Shown one piece after another: positions 18,401 to 25,592 of a stretch of 64,000 bases of DNA (within the stretch, counting starts at the first letter, position 1; each line of letters starts with the position of its first letter). Origin of the DNA: Rheinheimera pleomorphica (GTDB lineage Bacteria > Pseudomonadota > Gammaproteobacteria > Enterobacterales > Alteromonadaceae); the NCBI RefSeq assembly GCF_011634895.1, contig NZ_SIRR01000005.1:62001-126000 (forward strand), in the 5' to 3' direction. Under the pieces are notes generated by a model, which ran no database searches, was not told the DNA's origin, and saw nothing but the letters and a program-made list of their open reading frames with translations. The position numbers and the translations under genes were made by a program.

Positions 18401-18603
18401 GCTCAGAAAGCCGGATGGTGATAGGTATGGTGATCTTCTCCGGCGTAGCACTGGCCACCCTGATGACAATCTACGTCGTGCCGGTAACCTATATGGTCAT
18501 AGCACGCAACACCGGCTCGCCGAAACGGCTGGAGCAAAAGCTGCATCAGCTGGAAAACGAAGCACCGGATGAACACGCTGCAGACGAGGTGCACCCGCAC
18601 TAG
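15478..18603 (+). CDS. RND-family multidrug efflux pump, AcrB/MexI-type (HAE1)
   Basis: A 1041-residue inner-membrane proton antiporter, the normal HAE1 size. Visible are the N-terminal SVKRPVFASVVNLLLVVFGI helix, the first large periplasmic loop, a run of helices from about 337, and the TM4 signature GLVVDDSIVVLENIYRR, whose paired aspartates carry the proton relay. The second half repeats the pattern, with GLVAKNGILIVEFANQLRD as the TM10 counterpart containing the relay lysine. The sequence is collinear with AcrB/MexI rather than heavy-metal CusA types, so drugs or organic solutes are likely substrates. It is an operon with the adaptor and ends at a strong terminator. No TetR- or LysR-type regulator gene adjoins it. 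Confidence 0.95.
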   Translation: MWLSDTSVKRPVFASVVNLLLVVFGIVCFSMLPLREYPDIDTPIVSISTNYPGASAEIVESKITQLLEDRISGVEGIKNINSTSRNGRSNISIEFNVERDIDSAANDVRDRVSRALNNLPDQADPPEVSKASDDEDTIAWFVLNSETMTSLELTDYADRYIVERFSVVDGVARLQLGGARDYAMRIWLDRDAMASRGVTVQDIENVLRAENVELPAGNIKSDERDFTVRVIRSYKTQDDFRKLVIKRGSNNYLVRLGEVADVLLTAENEESEFRGDGKNLLGIGIIKQSKANTLEVVQAARAEMERIKQTLPAGTTIEPGYDSSLFIAESIKEVYNTLAIAMVLVVVVIFLFLGNIRATFIPAVTVPVALVAAVTVLFALDFSVNLLTLLAMVLAIGLVVDDSIVVLENIYRRIELGEHPLVASYRGAREVGFAVVATTLVLISVFVPLVFMQGQLGKLFTEFALAIAAAVAFSSVTALTLSPMLCSKLLTHQKRESKLGLWLHAAFHKLEAAYRRQLDVVCATRWPVMVVVALCFVASYLLVKLLPSELAPPEDRGTFFVMMSPAEGASYASNSRNMRLIEDVLMPYYQQGEFNRLLVRVPGWGNSGGVAIVGTENWHNGKRRTQELMGEVGQKLNEIPDVRAFTFMRSGLGGSGGGGRPIQFVLQGNTYEELARWRDIVISKAAENPNILMLDHDYKETVPQVLVDINTERAGDLGISVGAIGRSLEAMLGGRRVTTFLDRGKEYDVIIEGLDDDFTAPGSITNVYLRSETSGQLIPLDNLVTLREEATSSSLNRYNRMRSITLTASMAPGYSLGEALEYLENIVKTEIQDTVGIDYKGESLLFQESGSSTLMVFILALLITYLVLAAQFESFVHPLVILITVPLGLVGALSGLYFTGMSLNIYSQIGLVMLIGLVAKNGILIVEFANQLRDAGVEFSQAIKQAASQRLRPIVMTAFTTAMSSIPLIVASGPGSESRMVIGMVIFSGVALATLMTIYVVPVTYMVIARNTGSPKRLEQKLHQLENEAPDEHAADEVHPH

Positions 18604-18632
18604 GTGTTCAGCAGTGTGCTGTTAAACATGCT

Positions 18633-18668
18633 TAATTAAGGCGCCAACCGGCGCCTTAATTATTTGGC
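18633..18668 (+). terminator. Strong intrinsic terminator after the RND operon
   Basis: A perfect 13-bp stem TAATTAAGGCGCC/GGCGCCTTAATTA (18633-18645 and 18650-18662) with a four-base AACC loop, followed by TTT. It lies 30 bp downstream of the RND pump stop and separates it from msrA. Confidence 0.9.
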
Positions 18669-18823
18669 TTCGCCCCTATTGGGCACGGTGCCAGTATGCT
18701 GGCCTCATATCTGCAGGCGCGGCTTGTACATGGCAAAATCATTCGCGAAAAGATCGATCCAGCGCTATCTTGCGTACTAACAGGCCATCACTATCAGCGA
18801 CGGCCTAAAACAGGAGTAATACC

Positions 18824-19366
18824 ATGGCAATACAAACCGCCACCTTTGGCGCAGGCTGCTTTTGGTGTATCGAAGCGGCAATGAACCAGTTAAACGGTGT
18901 GATAGTGGCACTAAGTGGCTATATGGGCGGTAGCGCCGACAGCGCAAATTATCAGCGCGTCTGTGATGGTGACACCGGCCATGCCGAGGTGGTACAACTG
19001 CAGTTTGACGATAGCCTGTTAAGTTTTCAGCAGCTTTGTCTGGTGTTTTTCAGCCTGCATGATCCAACCCAACTGAATCGGCAGGGACATGATATTGGCA
19101 GCCAGTATCGCTCGGTCATTTTTTACCATAATGACGAGCAGCGGGACCTTGCACTACAGATAATCAACCAGCTTAGCGCTGAACAGGTATTCGATGCGGC
19201 TATCGTCACTGAACTCAGCCCGGCTAGTGCGTTTTTTGTCGCCGAAGAATATCATCAAGGCTACTTTTTACAGCATCCCGGCCAGGGCTATTGCCAGGTC
19301 GTGGTAGCGCCCAAACTGGCTAAATTCCGTCAGCGGTATCAGGAGTTATTAAAGCATGACGCTTAG
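18824..19366 (+). CDS. msrA: MsrA, peptide-methionine (S)-S-oxide reductase
   Basis: A 180-residue MsrA that reduces methionine-S-sulfoxide in proteins using thioredoxin. The catalytic motif GCFWC is at residues 11-15, with Cys12 the nucleophile. Conserved FFSLHDPTQLNRQGHDIGSQYRSVIF and AEEYHQGYF follow, and the resolving cysteine is in GQGYCQVVV near residue 158. It lacks the N-terminal extension of enteric MsrA, as many proteobacterial forms do. CAGGAG lies upstream of the ATG at 18824. The next gene starts 11 bp before the msrA stop in another frame, so the two are coupled. There is no export signal, so it acts in the cytoplasm. Confidence 0.95.
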   Translation: MAIQTATFGAGCFWCIEAAMNQLNGVIVALSGYMGGSADSANYQRVCDGDTGHAEVVQLQFDDSLLSFQQLCLVFFSLHDPTQLNRQGHDIGSQYRSVIFYHNDEQRDLALQIINQLSAEQVFDAAIVTELSPASAFFVAEEYHQGYFLQHPGQGYCQVVVAPKLAKFRQRYQELLKHDA

Positions 19367-20147
19367 CAGCACTGCGTTTTTACTTTCACTATTAACCAGC
19401 GTCAGTGGCATGGTGCAGGCAGAGCAGCAGGTGCCGCTGCGCTTTTGTTTTGAAGACAAACAACTGCTGCCTTACTACGCTGGCGAAGGCGCCCGGGTTG
19501 CAAGCCCGCCGGGTGTGACCATTGAACATTTGCAAGCCGCAATTACCGATGTGCCGCAGTTACAAATGCAACTGCAGCGTAAACCCTGGTTACGTTGCCT
19601 GCAGCTATTGCAGCAAAATAAAGTAGATGCGCTGGTGGCTACCTACGCCACATCGCGAACTAACTTCGCCGTGTTTCCAATGCGTCAGGCAGGTGTTCCG
19701 GATGCCAATCTGGCACTTAGCCAGCATGCCACTTGCCTGGTGCAACGCTCGGGCGATAACCTGATGCAGCGCCTTAATGCTGGAGTGGTTATTGCCAGGC
19801 CACTGGGCTATGTTACGCCGGTGTATCCGCAAGGAGTGAATATCGTAGAAGTGCAATCACAACAGCAGGCCTTTAAGCTGGTACAAGAAGGCAGAGTAGA
19901 CGCCACCACCAGTCTGTGCGAAGTAAACCACGTGCCTTTGCCGTCATATCTGAGCACAGCGTTACAGGTGCTAAGGCCGCCGCTGTACCGCACCACTGGT
20001 TATCTGGTGTTTAGCAAGGCATTTTATCAGCAACATCCGGCTCTGGCGCAGCAGTTATGGCAAGTACTGAAACAACACCGTCAGAGCGAACGGTATTTTC
20101 AGTACCTGCAAGCAGAAGAGCAACAACCGGCCAATGATCTCCCTTAG
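19356..20147 (+). CDS. Exported solute-binding-like protein (SBP family 3 fold)
   Basis: A 263-residue protein with a signal peptide (MTLSSTAFLLSLLTSVSGMVQA) and the two-lobed pattern of family 3 periplasmic binding proteins: LRFCFEDKQLLPYYAGEG at the start, KPWLRCLQLLQQNKVDALVATYA, AFKLVQEGRVDATTSLCEVN and YLVFSKAFYQQHPALAQQLW near the end. No ABC permease or ATPase is adjacent, so it may be a stand-alone sensor or binding protein; related proteins in Alteromonadales often have no transporter. It overlaps msrA by 11 bp. Cysteines at the mature N-terminal part and in the lobes could pair. The ligand is unknown. Confidence 0.8.
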   Translation: MTLSSTAFLLSLLTSVSGMVQAEQQVPLRFCFEDKQLLPYYAGEGARVASPPGVTIEHLQAAITDVPQLQMQLQRKPWLRCLQLLQQNKVDALVATYATSRTNFAVFPMRQAGVPDANLALSQHATCLVQRSGDNLMQRLNAGVVIARPLGYVTPVYPQGVNIVEVQSQQQAFKLVQEGRVDATTSLCEVNHVPLPSYLSTALQVLRPPLYRTTGYLVFSKAFYQQHPALAQQLWQVLKQHRQSERYFQYLQAEEQQPANDLP

Positions 20148-20167
20148 CCAGCCACGCGGCTACTTTG

Positions 20168-21931
20168 CTAATGTGGCGTATAACTCAGGCTAAGACCAAA
20201 ATTGATCCCTGCCGTGGCATAGCCGGCACTGCTTTGATAGTGTTTATCAAACAGGTTATCTACTTTCGCCCGCACGGCCAGTGTTTGACTCCACTGATAG
20301 CTGCCGCCGAGGCCCCACAACGTAAAACCACCTAAATCACTCACCGGTGCAAAAGCGCCCTGATAGGTTTCGCTTTGATAATCCGCACTGACGAATACCG
20401 ACCAGGTATCTGCATCATACATACCGCGCCAGTTAATGCTATGCTCAGGCCGACGCTCCAGCTTAAAACCAGTGCTATGGTTTTCGCTATCCAGCCAGGT
20501 ATAGGCAACGTCAGTACTCAGTTGTTGCCATTGTTGTTTTACACTGAACTCAACGCCGCGAATACTGGCTAATAGCACGTTTTCTGCCTGCTCTACGCCC
20601 TGAATTAAATTAGTCACATCGCGATCAAACCAGGCCAACTGGGCTGTGTGTCCACCACGCTGGTACGTTAATGCCACCTCGTCAGAAATTGACTGCTGCG
20701 GCTTTAAATCAGGATTGGCAAAGCCGGGGTAATACAGTTCGTTAAAGCTTGGCGCTTTAAAAGCCGCGCCCCGACTGACGCGCAGCTGCCAGTGCTCAGA
20801 CAATTGATAGCCGCCTGCCAGTTGCCAGGTGTTATTGCCACCATACTGATTGATCAGATCGCGCCGCACTGTAGCTTCCAGTTGCAGCGCCGCTTGTTGA
20901 TAAGTTAAACCGGCAAACAGCGCCCGGTTTATCCGGCTGTCCTGTTCAAAGTTTGGCGCGGCCTTGCTGACCTGCTCCTGATACCAATTCACCCCCGCCA
21001 GTACATTAAGCGTATCAGTTAATGCTGTCGCAGCCTGATAGCTAAATTCGTCACGTTCGGTATTAAACGGGCTGCGTGAATCAGGGCCAAAGGTTGCTTC
21101 ACGGTCAAGGTTGCGGCTTAGCTGTGCCTGATGCTGCCATTGCCCGTACTGATGCTGCCAACCCAGCAGATAAGCACGGTTCAATGTATCGGTTTCATCT
21201 TCACTGCCCCAGGCAGTGTCAAACTGATAAAAACCCGAGTTAACATCAGCCTGCGCTGTTACTACCCCCAGCGTGGTCTGATAATCGGCCGCCAGCTTAA
21301 TAAACTTCTGGTTGTAGCCATCTTTATCAGGGTCCAGATCTTCGCGCACATTAAAGCCATCTGCCCGGCTTACCCCCGCAGTAGCACTTAACCGAAGCGC
21401 CCCGGAGTTGTGGCTGACACTCATGTCTGTTGCCGCCTGACCATAGCTACCCATACTGGCATTCAGTTCAACCCCGGCCGCGCGGCGGGTCGTAATGGCA
21501 ATAACACCCGATAACGCATCTGAGCCATACCAGGCCGCGCGTGAGCCGCGGATCACTTCAATGCGCTCGATCAGCTCCAGCGGCAGCATCGCCAGCGACT
21601 TATAGCCTAACGTCGCGGAGCCGCTGCGCACGCCATCAATCAAAACCAGTGTATGGCCGGTATTACCACCGCGAATATATACCCCACTACTTTGGCCACG
21701 GCCACCGTCACGCGATAAGTTAACACCAGGCAGTTGCGCCAGCAGTGCTGGTAAATCATTGGCCTGGCGGGCGACAATCTCATCGCGCTGCAGCACTGTC
21801 ACACTGGCCAGTACCTCTTGCTGTGGTGTTGCCGTGCGGTTGGCGTAAATACTGATATGTTCGATGTCCTCAGCATAGGCTGAGCAAAAACAGGATGCGA
21901 CCATCAAGGCCGCTAAAGCAGGTTTAAACAT
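20168..21931 (-). CDS. btuB: BtuB-like TonB-dependent outer-membrane receptor for cobalamin
   Basis: A 587-residue TonB-dependent receptor, near the size of BtuB. The ATG at 21931 has GGAG about 9 bases upstream and opens a signal peptide (MFKPALAALMVASCFCSAYA). A TonB-box-like EHISIYA lies near the mature N terminus. The plug domain follows (QANDLPALLAQLPGVNLSRDG, VYIRGGNTGHTLVLIDGVR, IERIEVIRGSRAAWYGSDAL) and then a 22-strand barrel ending in aromatic GINFGLSLSYTPH. Substrate assignment to cobalamin rests on the BtuB-like plug and, decisively, on the cobalamin riboswitch upstream. No btuC, btuD or btuF is nearby. It is convergent with the binding-protein gene. Confidence 0.92.
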   Translation of the reverse strand: MFKPALAALMVASCFCSAYAEDIEHISIYANRTATPQQEVLASVTVLQRDEIVARQANDLPALLAQLPGVNLSRDGGRGQSSGVYIRGGNTGHTLVLIDGVRSGSATLGYKSLAMLPLELIERIEVIRGSRAAWYGSDALSGVIAITTRRAAGVELNASMGSYGQAATDMSVSHNSGALRLSATAGVSRADGFNVREDLDPDKDGYNQKFIKLAADYQTTLGVVTAQADVNSGFYQFDTAWGSEDETDTLNRAYLLGWQHQYGQWQHQAQLSRNLDREATFGPDSRSPFNTERDEFSYQAATALTDTLNVLAGVNWYQEQVSKAAPNFEQDSRINRALFAGLTYQQAALQLEATVRRDLINQYGGNNTWQLAGGYQLSEHWQLRVSRGAAFKAPSFNELYYPGFANPDLKPQQSISDEVALTYQRGGHTAQLAWFDRDVTNLIQGVEQAENVLLASIRGVEFSVKQQWQQLSTDVAYTWLDSENHSTGFKLERRPEHSINWRGMYDADTWSVFVSADYQSETYQGAFAPVSDLGGFTLWGLGGSYQWSQTLAVRAKVDNLFDKHYQSSAGYATAGINFGLSLSYTPH

Positions 21932-21982
21932 GTAAGCTCCAACAATGTGCCCACCGCACATCTGACAAGTTAAGGAATTTTT

Positions 21983-22138
21983 TCTGGCCGGTCTCCGGGC
22001 TGACAACCTGCTTGCGCCTGTCTCCGCCTTCCCATCTTGCGACAGTGGCTGTGGGGACAGTTCAGTTGTTTACCGTTGCGGGGGCAGCTCTGGCTTTACA
22101 CCAGATTCCCGTTTACCTGCAGTGGCCTGCAGCACCTG
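21983..22138 (-). ncRNA. Cobalamin (AdoCbl-type) riboswitch upstream of btuB
   Basis: Read on the minus strand the leader contains the cobalamin riboswitch landmarks in order: GGGAATCTGGTG (near 22111-22100), CTGCCCCCGCAACGGTAA, GCCACTG, GGGAAGGCGGAGA, and the B12 box GTCAGCCCGGAGACCGGCC (about 22003-21985). The distance from the box to the btuB ATG is about 55 bases, room for a hairpin that hides the ribosome-binding site. Cobalamin binding is expected to lower btuB expression. The 5' edge directly abuts the yajQ terminator, so the btuB promoter must lie at or within this short region or upstream of it. Confidence 0.95.
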
Positions 22139-22164
22139 AAAAAGCGGCTCCCTGTTGGAGCCGC
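22139..22164 (-). terminator. Intrinsic terminator after yajQ
   Basis: On the minus strand GCGGCTCC-AACAG-GGAGCCGC is an 8-bp perfect stem with a 5-base loop, followed immediately by TTTTT (22143-22139). It lies 65 bases downstream of the yajQ stop and just ahead of the btuB riboswitch. Confidence 0.88.
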
Positions 22165-22228
22165 GAGCAGTTTACGCTGAAGCGGCTAAATGTCAATAGC
22201 CGTCTGGATAGCTAAATATGCTCTACTG

Positions 22229-22711
22229 CTAGTCGCGGAAGTTTTTAAACTGAAATGGCTGGCCCAGATCAGAAGTGCGCACCAACTGCATTACCGCCTG
22301 CAAATCGTCACGCTTTTTACCGGTAACACGCAGCTCTTCGCCCTGAATGGCCACCTGCACCTTAATATTACTGTCTTTAACAAGCTTAACGATTTTCTTT
22401 GCCATGTCTTTATCAATGCCCTGCTTAATGCTGACATGGCGCGTGATAAACTTACCGTGACGCTCTTCTTTTTCAATTTTGAAACTACTGACATCCAACT
22501 GCAACTTGCTGGCTTTAGTCGCAAAAATATCGAATAACTGCATCACTTGCTGATCCGCTTCAGCAGTCAGCTCAATTTGCTCTTTGTTTAGCTCAATCTT
22601 GGCGTTAACACCGCGAAAATCAAAACGGGTTTCAAGCTCCCGCTTGGCGTTTTCCACCGCGTTTTTAGCCTGGTTCATATCAATTTCCGAAACAATATCG
22701 AATGAAGGCAT
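22229..22711 (-). CDS. yajQ: YajQ-family cyclic-di-GMP/nucleotide-binding protein
   Basis: A 160-residue YajQ (DUF520) protein with the complete family pattern: [19 protein letters not shown] at the N terminus, [17 protein letters not shown], then [22 protein letters not shown] and [21 protein letters not shown], ending [11 protein letters not shown]. It folds as two ferredoxin-like domains. Members bind RNA or cyclic-di-GMP and in Xanthomonas act with a LysR regulator. AGGAGACTTGTC precedes the ATG at 22711. It is monocistronic and ended by the terminator at 22139-22164. The cellular role in this lineage is not established. Confidence 0.95.
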   Translation of the reverse strand: MPSFDIVSEIDMNQAKNAVENAKRELETRFDFRGVNAKIELNKEQIELTAEADQQVMQLFDIFATKASKLQLDVSSFKIEKEERHGKFITRHVSIKQGIDKDMAKKIVKLVKDSNIKVQVAIQGEELRVTGKKRDDLQAVMQLVRTSDLGQPFQFKNFRD

Positions 22712-22804
22712 GACAAGTCTCCTTTGCTTAAGCCATTCTGTCTGCTGGTGATTATAACCAGAAAACTGTTACAATCCGAGCGACTTCTGGATCGGGGACT
22801 CGTT

Positions 22805-23161
22805 GTGTCGCAAGCTTTTTATCGCAGGTTGTGTCTGCTGTGCTTTTTATTGGCTACCGCAGGTTTTTTAGCTGAACTCAGTGGCCATAAAATTGGCGGC
22901 GGTTTCGCGCATTTAGATAAAGTGGCGCATTTTGCTATTTTTGCGGTGCTGGCGGCCCTGTTGTGGAAAGGTTTTAAACTTAAAGCCCTGACCGCCTTTA
23001 TAATATTGGGTGGTTATGGCGGTGCCATTGAACTGGTACAGGACAACTTTACCCGCCGCAATGGTGATTGGTGGGATTTACTGGCGGATATTGCCGGCGT
23101 AGTCAGTTTTTATCTGGTGCGGGCCCTGTGGCACAAAATACGCCCACGCAGCCAGCGTTAA
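22805..23161 (+). CDS. VanZ-like small membrane protein
   Basis: A protein of about 118 residues with four predicted membrane segments (LCLLCFLLATAGFLAELS, VAHFAIFAVLAALLWKGF, LTAFIILGGYGGAIELVQ, DLLADIAGVVSFYLVRALW). The HLDKVAHFAIFAVLAALLW and GGAIELVQDNFTRRNGDWWDLLADIAG motifs are the VanZ-like family signature. VanZ of enterococci gives low-level teicoplanin resistance, but the role of gram-negative relatives is unknown. I chose the GTG at 22805 because GGGGA lies upstream; earlier in-frame codons would extend it. It overlaps the panE start by about 34 bp and is divergent from yajQ. Confidence 0.8.
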   Translation: MSQAFYRRLCLLCFLLATAGFLAELSGHKIGGGFAHLDKVAHFAIFAVLAALLWKGFKLKALTAFIILGGYGGAIELVQDNFTRRNGDWWDLLADIAGVVSFYLVRALWHKIRPRSQR

Positions 23162-24030
23162 ACTGGACTATCGTTGGCCAGGGCGCTATTGGCGCACTGG
23201 CGGCGTGTCACCTAAAACAGGCCGGGTATCCGCTCAGCCTGTGGCTGCGACAGCCTCGCCCACTACAGATCCACTTTGCCGGTCAGCAGTGGGAATTCTC
23301 ACCGTCTGACAGCGCCATTGACGCCGTACTGATACCGGTAAAAAGCTATGCGCTGCTTGATGCCGTGCACCAGCTGCTACCGCACCTCAGTGCTCATGCT
23401 CAAATAGTATTAAGCCATAACGGTATGGGGACCATCGATGCGGTGTTACCTTTATTGCAACCTGGCCAGGGCTTATGGTTTCTCACCACCACCCACGGCG
23501 CTTTAAAGCAAGGTGCCAGCTTACAACATACCGGCAAAGGCCAAAGCGTATTAGCCGCGCTAAACCGTGCGGCCGCGCCCTATTGTCAGGCCGTATTGCA
23601 AGCAATGAATGCGGCGCTGGGGCCGGTTACCCTGACAGAGGATATTACGCCGTTTTTATGGCAAAAACTGGCAATAAATGCCGCGATAAATCCACTCACA
23701 GCGTTGTATAACTGCCGCAACGGTGAGCTGCGACAAACACAATTCCAATCCACGCTGGCAGCGGTATTACAGGAAGTCTGCCAGGTGGCCAGCGCCTGTG
23801 GCGTGGCATTGGACGAAGCCCAGCTGCAGCTCAAACTGCAGCAGGTGCTTAGTGCAACGGCAGAAAATTATTCATCTATGCAGCAGGATATTGCCCATAA
23901 ACGCCGTACCGAGATTGACGCTATCACCGGCTATGTAGTACGTCAGGCGGCACGCTTTGCTATAGCGGTACCGCACAACAGTGCACTGCTTGAACAAGTG
24001 CTGCAACTACAGTTAAAGCTGCAATCTTAA
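23128..24030 (+). CDS. panE: PanE, 2-dehydropantoate 2-reductase (ketopantoate reductase)
   Basis: A reductase of about 300 residues in the pantothenate/CoA pathway that converts ketopantoate to pantoate with NADPH. The Rossmann motif TIVGQGAIGALAACHLKQAG is at the N terminus, and the catalytic-lysine segment WQKLAINAAINPLTALYNC plus NGEL match enteric PanE closely. The C-terminal SSMQQDIAHKRRTEIDAITGY carries the conserved Glu. The start is uncertain: GTG 23128 gives VAQNTPTQPALNW before the Rossmann motif and overlaps the vanZ-like gene by 34 bp; a longer form back to 23068 is possible. It converges with thiI, 3 bp apart. Confidence 0.9.
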   Translation: MAQNTPTQPALNWTIVGQGAIGALAACHLKQAGYPLSLWLRQPRPLQIHFAGQQWEFSPSDSAIDAVLIPVKSYALLDAVHQLLPHLSAHAQIVLSHNGMGTIDAVLPLLQPGQGLWFLTTTHGALKQGASLQHTGKGQSVLAALNRAAAPYCQAVLQAMNAALGPVTLTEDITPFLWQKLAINAAINPLTALYNCRNGELRQTQFQSTLAAVLQEVCQVASACGVALDEAQLQLKLQQVLSATAENYSSMQQDIAHKRRTEIDAITGYVVRQAARFAIAVPHNSALLEQVLQLQLKLQS

Positions 24031-24033
24031 AGG

Positions 24034-25491
24034 TTAAGGCCGGTATACCGCCACATTGCTAAAGCCTTGCTCTTGCAATACCACGGCCTGCAGACGGCTC
24101 ATGACACCACGCTCACAGTAGCAGTAATAGTGTTTGCTCTGATCCAGCGCAGCAAACTGCGATGCCAGGCGGAAAAACGGCAGTTCAATCACCTGATGGC
24201 CGTCTACGCTTAGTGGTTTAATATCGGTTTCTTCCGGACTGCGGATATCCAGCACGATGGCGTCTTTGGGAAGTTGTGCCAGCTCGGTTACCACATGGGC
24301 CTGTTGCTCCGCCTGATAATCAATAGTGCGGATATCCAACACTTTGGCCGAACTGACGGCGTGTTCTAACACGCTAAAATCAAACTGCTGCTCACTGGCT
24401 AACACTTCAGATAGCACAGCATTGACCGTCGGCTTCTTCGATATCACACCGCAGTATTCCGGCATACTTTTAGCGATATCTTCAGCGCCAATCTTGCGCG
24501 CCAGATCAATAATTTCCTGTTTGTCCTGATAAATCAGTGGTCGCAGGATCAAGGTTTCGGTTACCCGGTCTATCACACTCAAATTGGTAATGGTCTGGCT
24601 GGATACCTGGCCAATACTTTCGCCGGTAACAATGGCTTTAATGCCTAAGCTTTCTGCCACACTGCTGGCAGCACGCATCATCATACGTTTTAATACTACG
24701 CCCATTAAACCGTTGTCGATAGTTTCGAGGATCTGATCAACCACAGGGGCAAAATTCACACTGACAAATTTTACCTTGTGCGACAGGCTATATTTCTGCC
24801 AGATATGAAATGCCATTTCCCGCACCCCGGCTTCATGGGCGGCGCCACCTAAGTTAAAAAATAAATAGTGGGTGCGCAGGCCTTTACGGATCATCAGATA
24901 ACTGGCCACCGCCGAATCATAACCGCCAGAGATCAGTGACAACACATCTGACTGCGATGGCAGCGGAAAACCACCCATGCCCTGATGCACCTGCCGCACC
25001 ATGATCAGTAAGTCTTTTTTTATTTCCAGCGATACCACCAGATCCGGCTTTTTCAGCTGCACCCGGGCACTGCCGACATGCTGGTTTAAGCCACCGCCAA
25101 TATAGCGCTCGGCTTCAATCGAGGTAAAATCATGATTGCCGCTGCGCCGTACCCGCACACTAAAGCTTTTATGCTCAAGTTGCTCGGCATAAACGGCCAG
25201 CACCTGTTCAAAAATATCATGCAAAGAACTAAACCGGCTTGATTGCATTTCAGCAAAGGCAACAATGCCGGGAATACATTGCAGCCGCTCTATCATACGC
25301 TGGCGTAATGTAACGTCATCGCTGTCACAGCGCACGGTAAGATGATCAAAATTATTGCTGACGGCAACCCGGCTATCCACCTGCAACAAAATGGTTTTCA
25401 GGTTGCGTTCCAGCAGCAGGGTCTGGCGCTTGCGCACCGACTTACTTTTAATGGCAATTTCAGGGTGCAGTTTTATTAAAAATTCAATCAT
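24034..25491 (-). CDS. thiI: ThiI, tRNA 4-thiouridine synthetase / thiamine sulfur carrier enzyme
   Basis: A 485-residue ThiI. Domain order: an N-terminal ferredoxin-like domain, a THUMP domain (about 60-165), an adenylating PP-loop domain with SGGYDSAVASYLMIRKG, and a C-terminal rhodanese domain (about 400-485) whose catalytic cysteine is in CERGVMSRLQA. With the rhodanese domain it can both thiolate U8 of tRNA and feed sulfur to thiamine thiazole synthesis. The ATG at 25491 gives MIEFLIKLHPEIAIKSKSVRKR, matching relatives, whereas an upstream in-frame start adds only MCLCL. A promoter with a perfect TATAAT (25537-25532) lies inside the pomAB terminator. Confidence 0.95.
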   Translation of the reverse strand: MIEFLIKLHPEIAIKSKSVRKRQTLLLERNLKTILLQVDSRVAVSNNFDHLTVRCDSDDVTLRQRMIERLQCIPGIVAFAEMQSSRFSSLHDIFEQVLAVYAEQLEHKSFSVRVRRSGNHDFTSIEAERYIGGGLNQHVGSARVQLKKPDLVVSLEIKKDLLIMVRQVHQGMGGFPLPSQSDVLSLISGGYDSAVASYLMIRKGLRTHYLFFNLGGAAHEAGVREMAFHIWQKYSLSHKVKFVSVNFAPVVDQILETIDNGLMGVVLKRMMMRAASSVAESLGIKAIVTGESIGQVSSQTITNLSVIDRVTETLILRPLIYQDKQEIIDLARKIGAEDIAKSMPEYCGVISKKPTVNAVLSEVLASEQQFDFSVLEHAVSSAKVLDIRTIDYQAEQQAHVVTELAQLPKDAIVLDIRSPEETDIKPLSVDGHQVIELPFFRLASQFAALDQSKHYYCYCERGVMSRLQAVVLQEQGFSNVAVYRP

Positions 25492-25515
25492 CAGACACAA
25501 GCACAAGTTAGCAGG

Positions 25516-25568
25516 AAAAAAAGTGGCGCAGATTATAGCGGATCTGTCTGCAAAGACCTAATCTGCGC
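25516..25568 (-). terminator. pomAB terminator overlapping the thiI promoter
   Basis: On the minus strand a 10-bp stem GCGCAGATTA/TAATCTGCGC (25568-25559 and 25535-25526) with a 23-base loop is followed by CCAC and seven Ts (25522-25516), a credible terminator for pomB, which ends at 25593. The same stretch contains TATAAT at 25537-25532, 41 bases ahead of the thiI ATG, which is a good -10 element for thiI. No clear -35 is visible. Confidence 0.6.
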
Positions 25569-25592
25569 ACTATTTAGCGGTTAATTCCCGGC

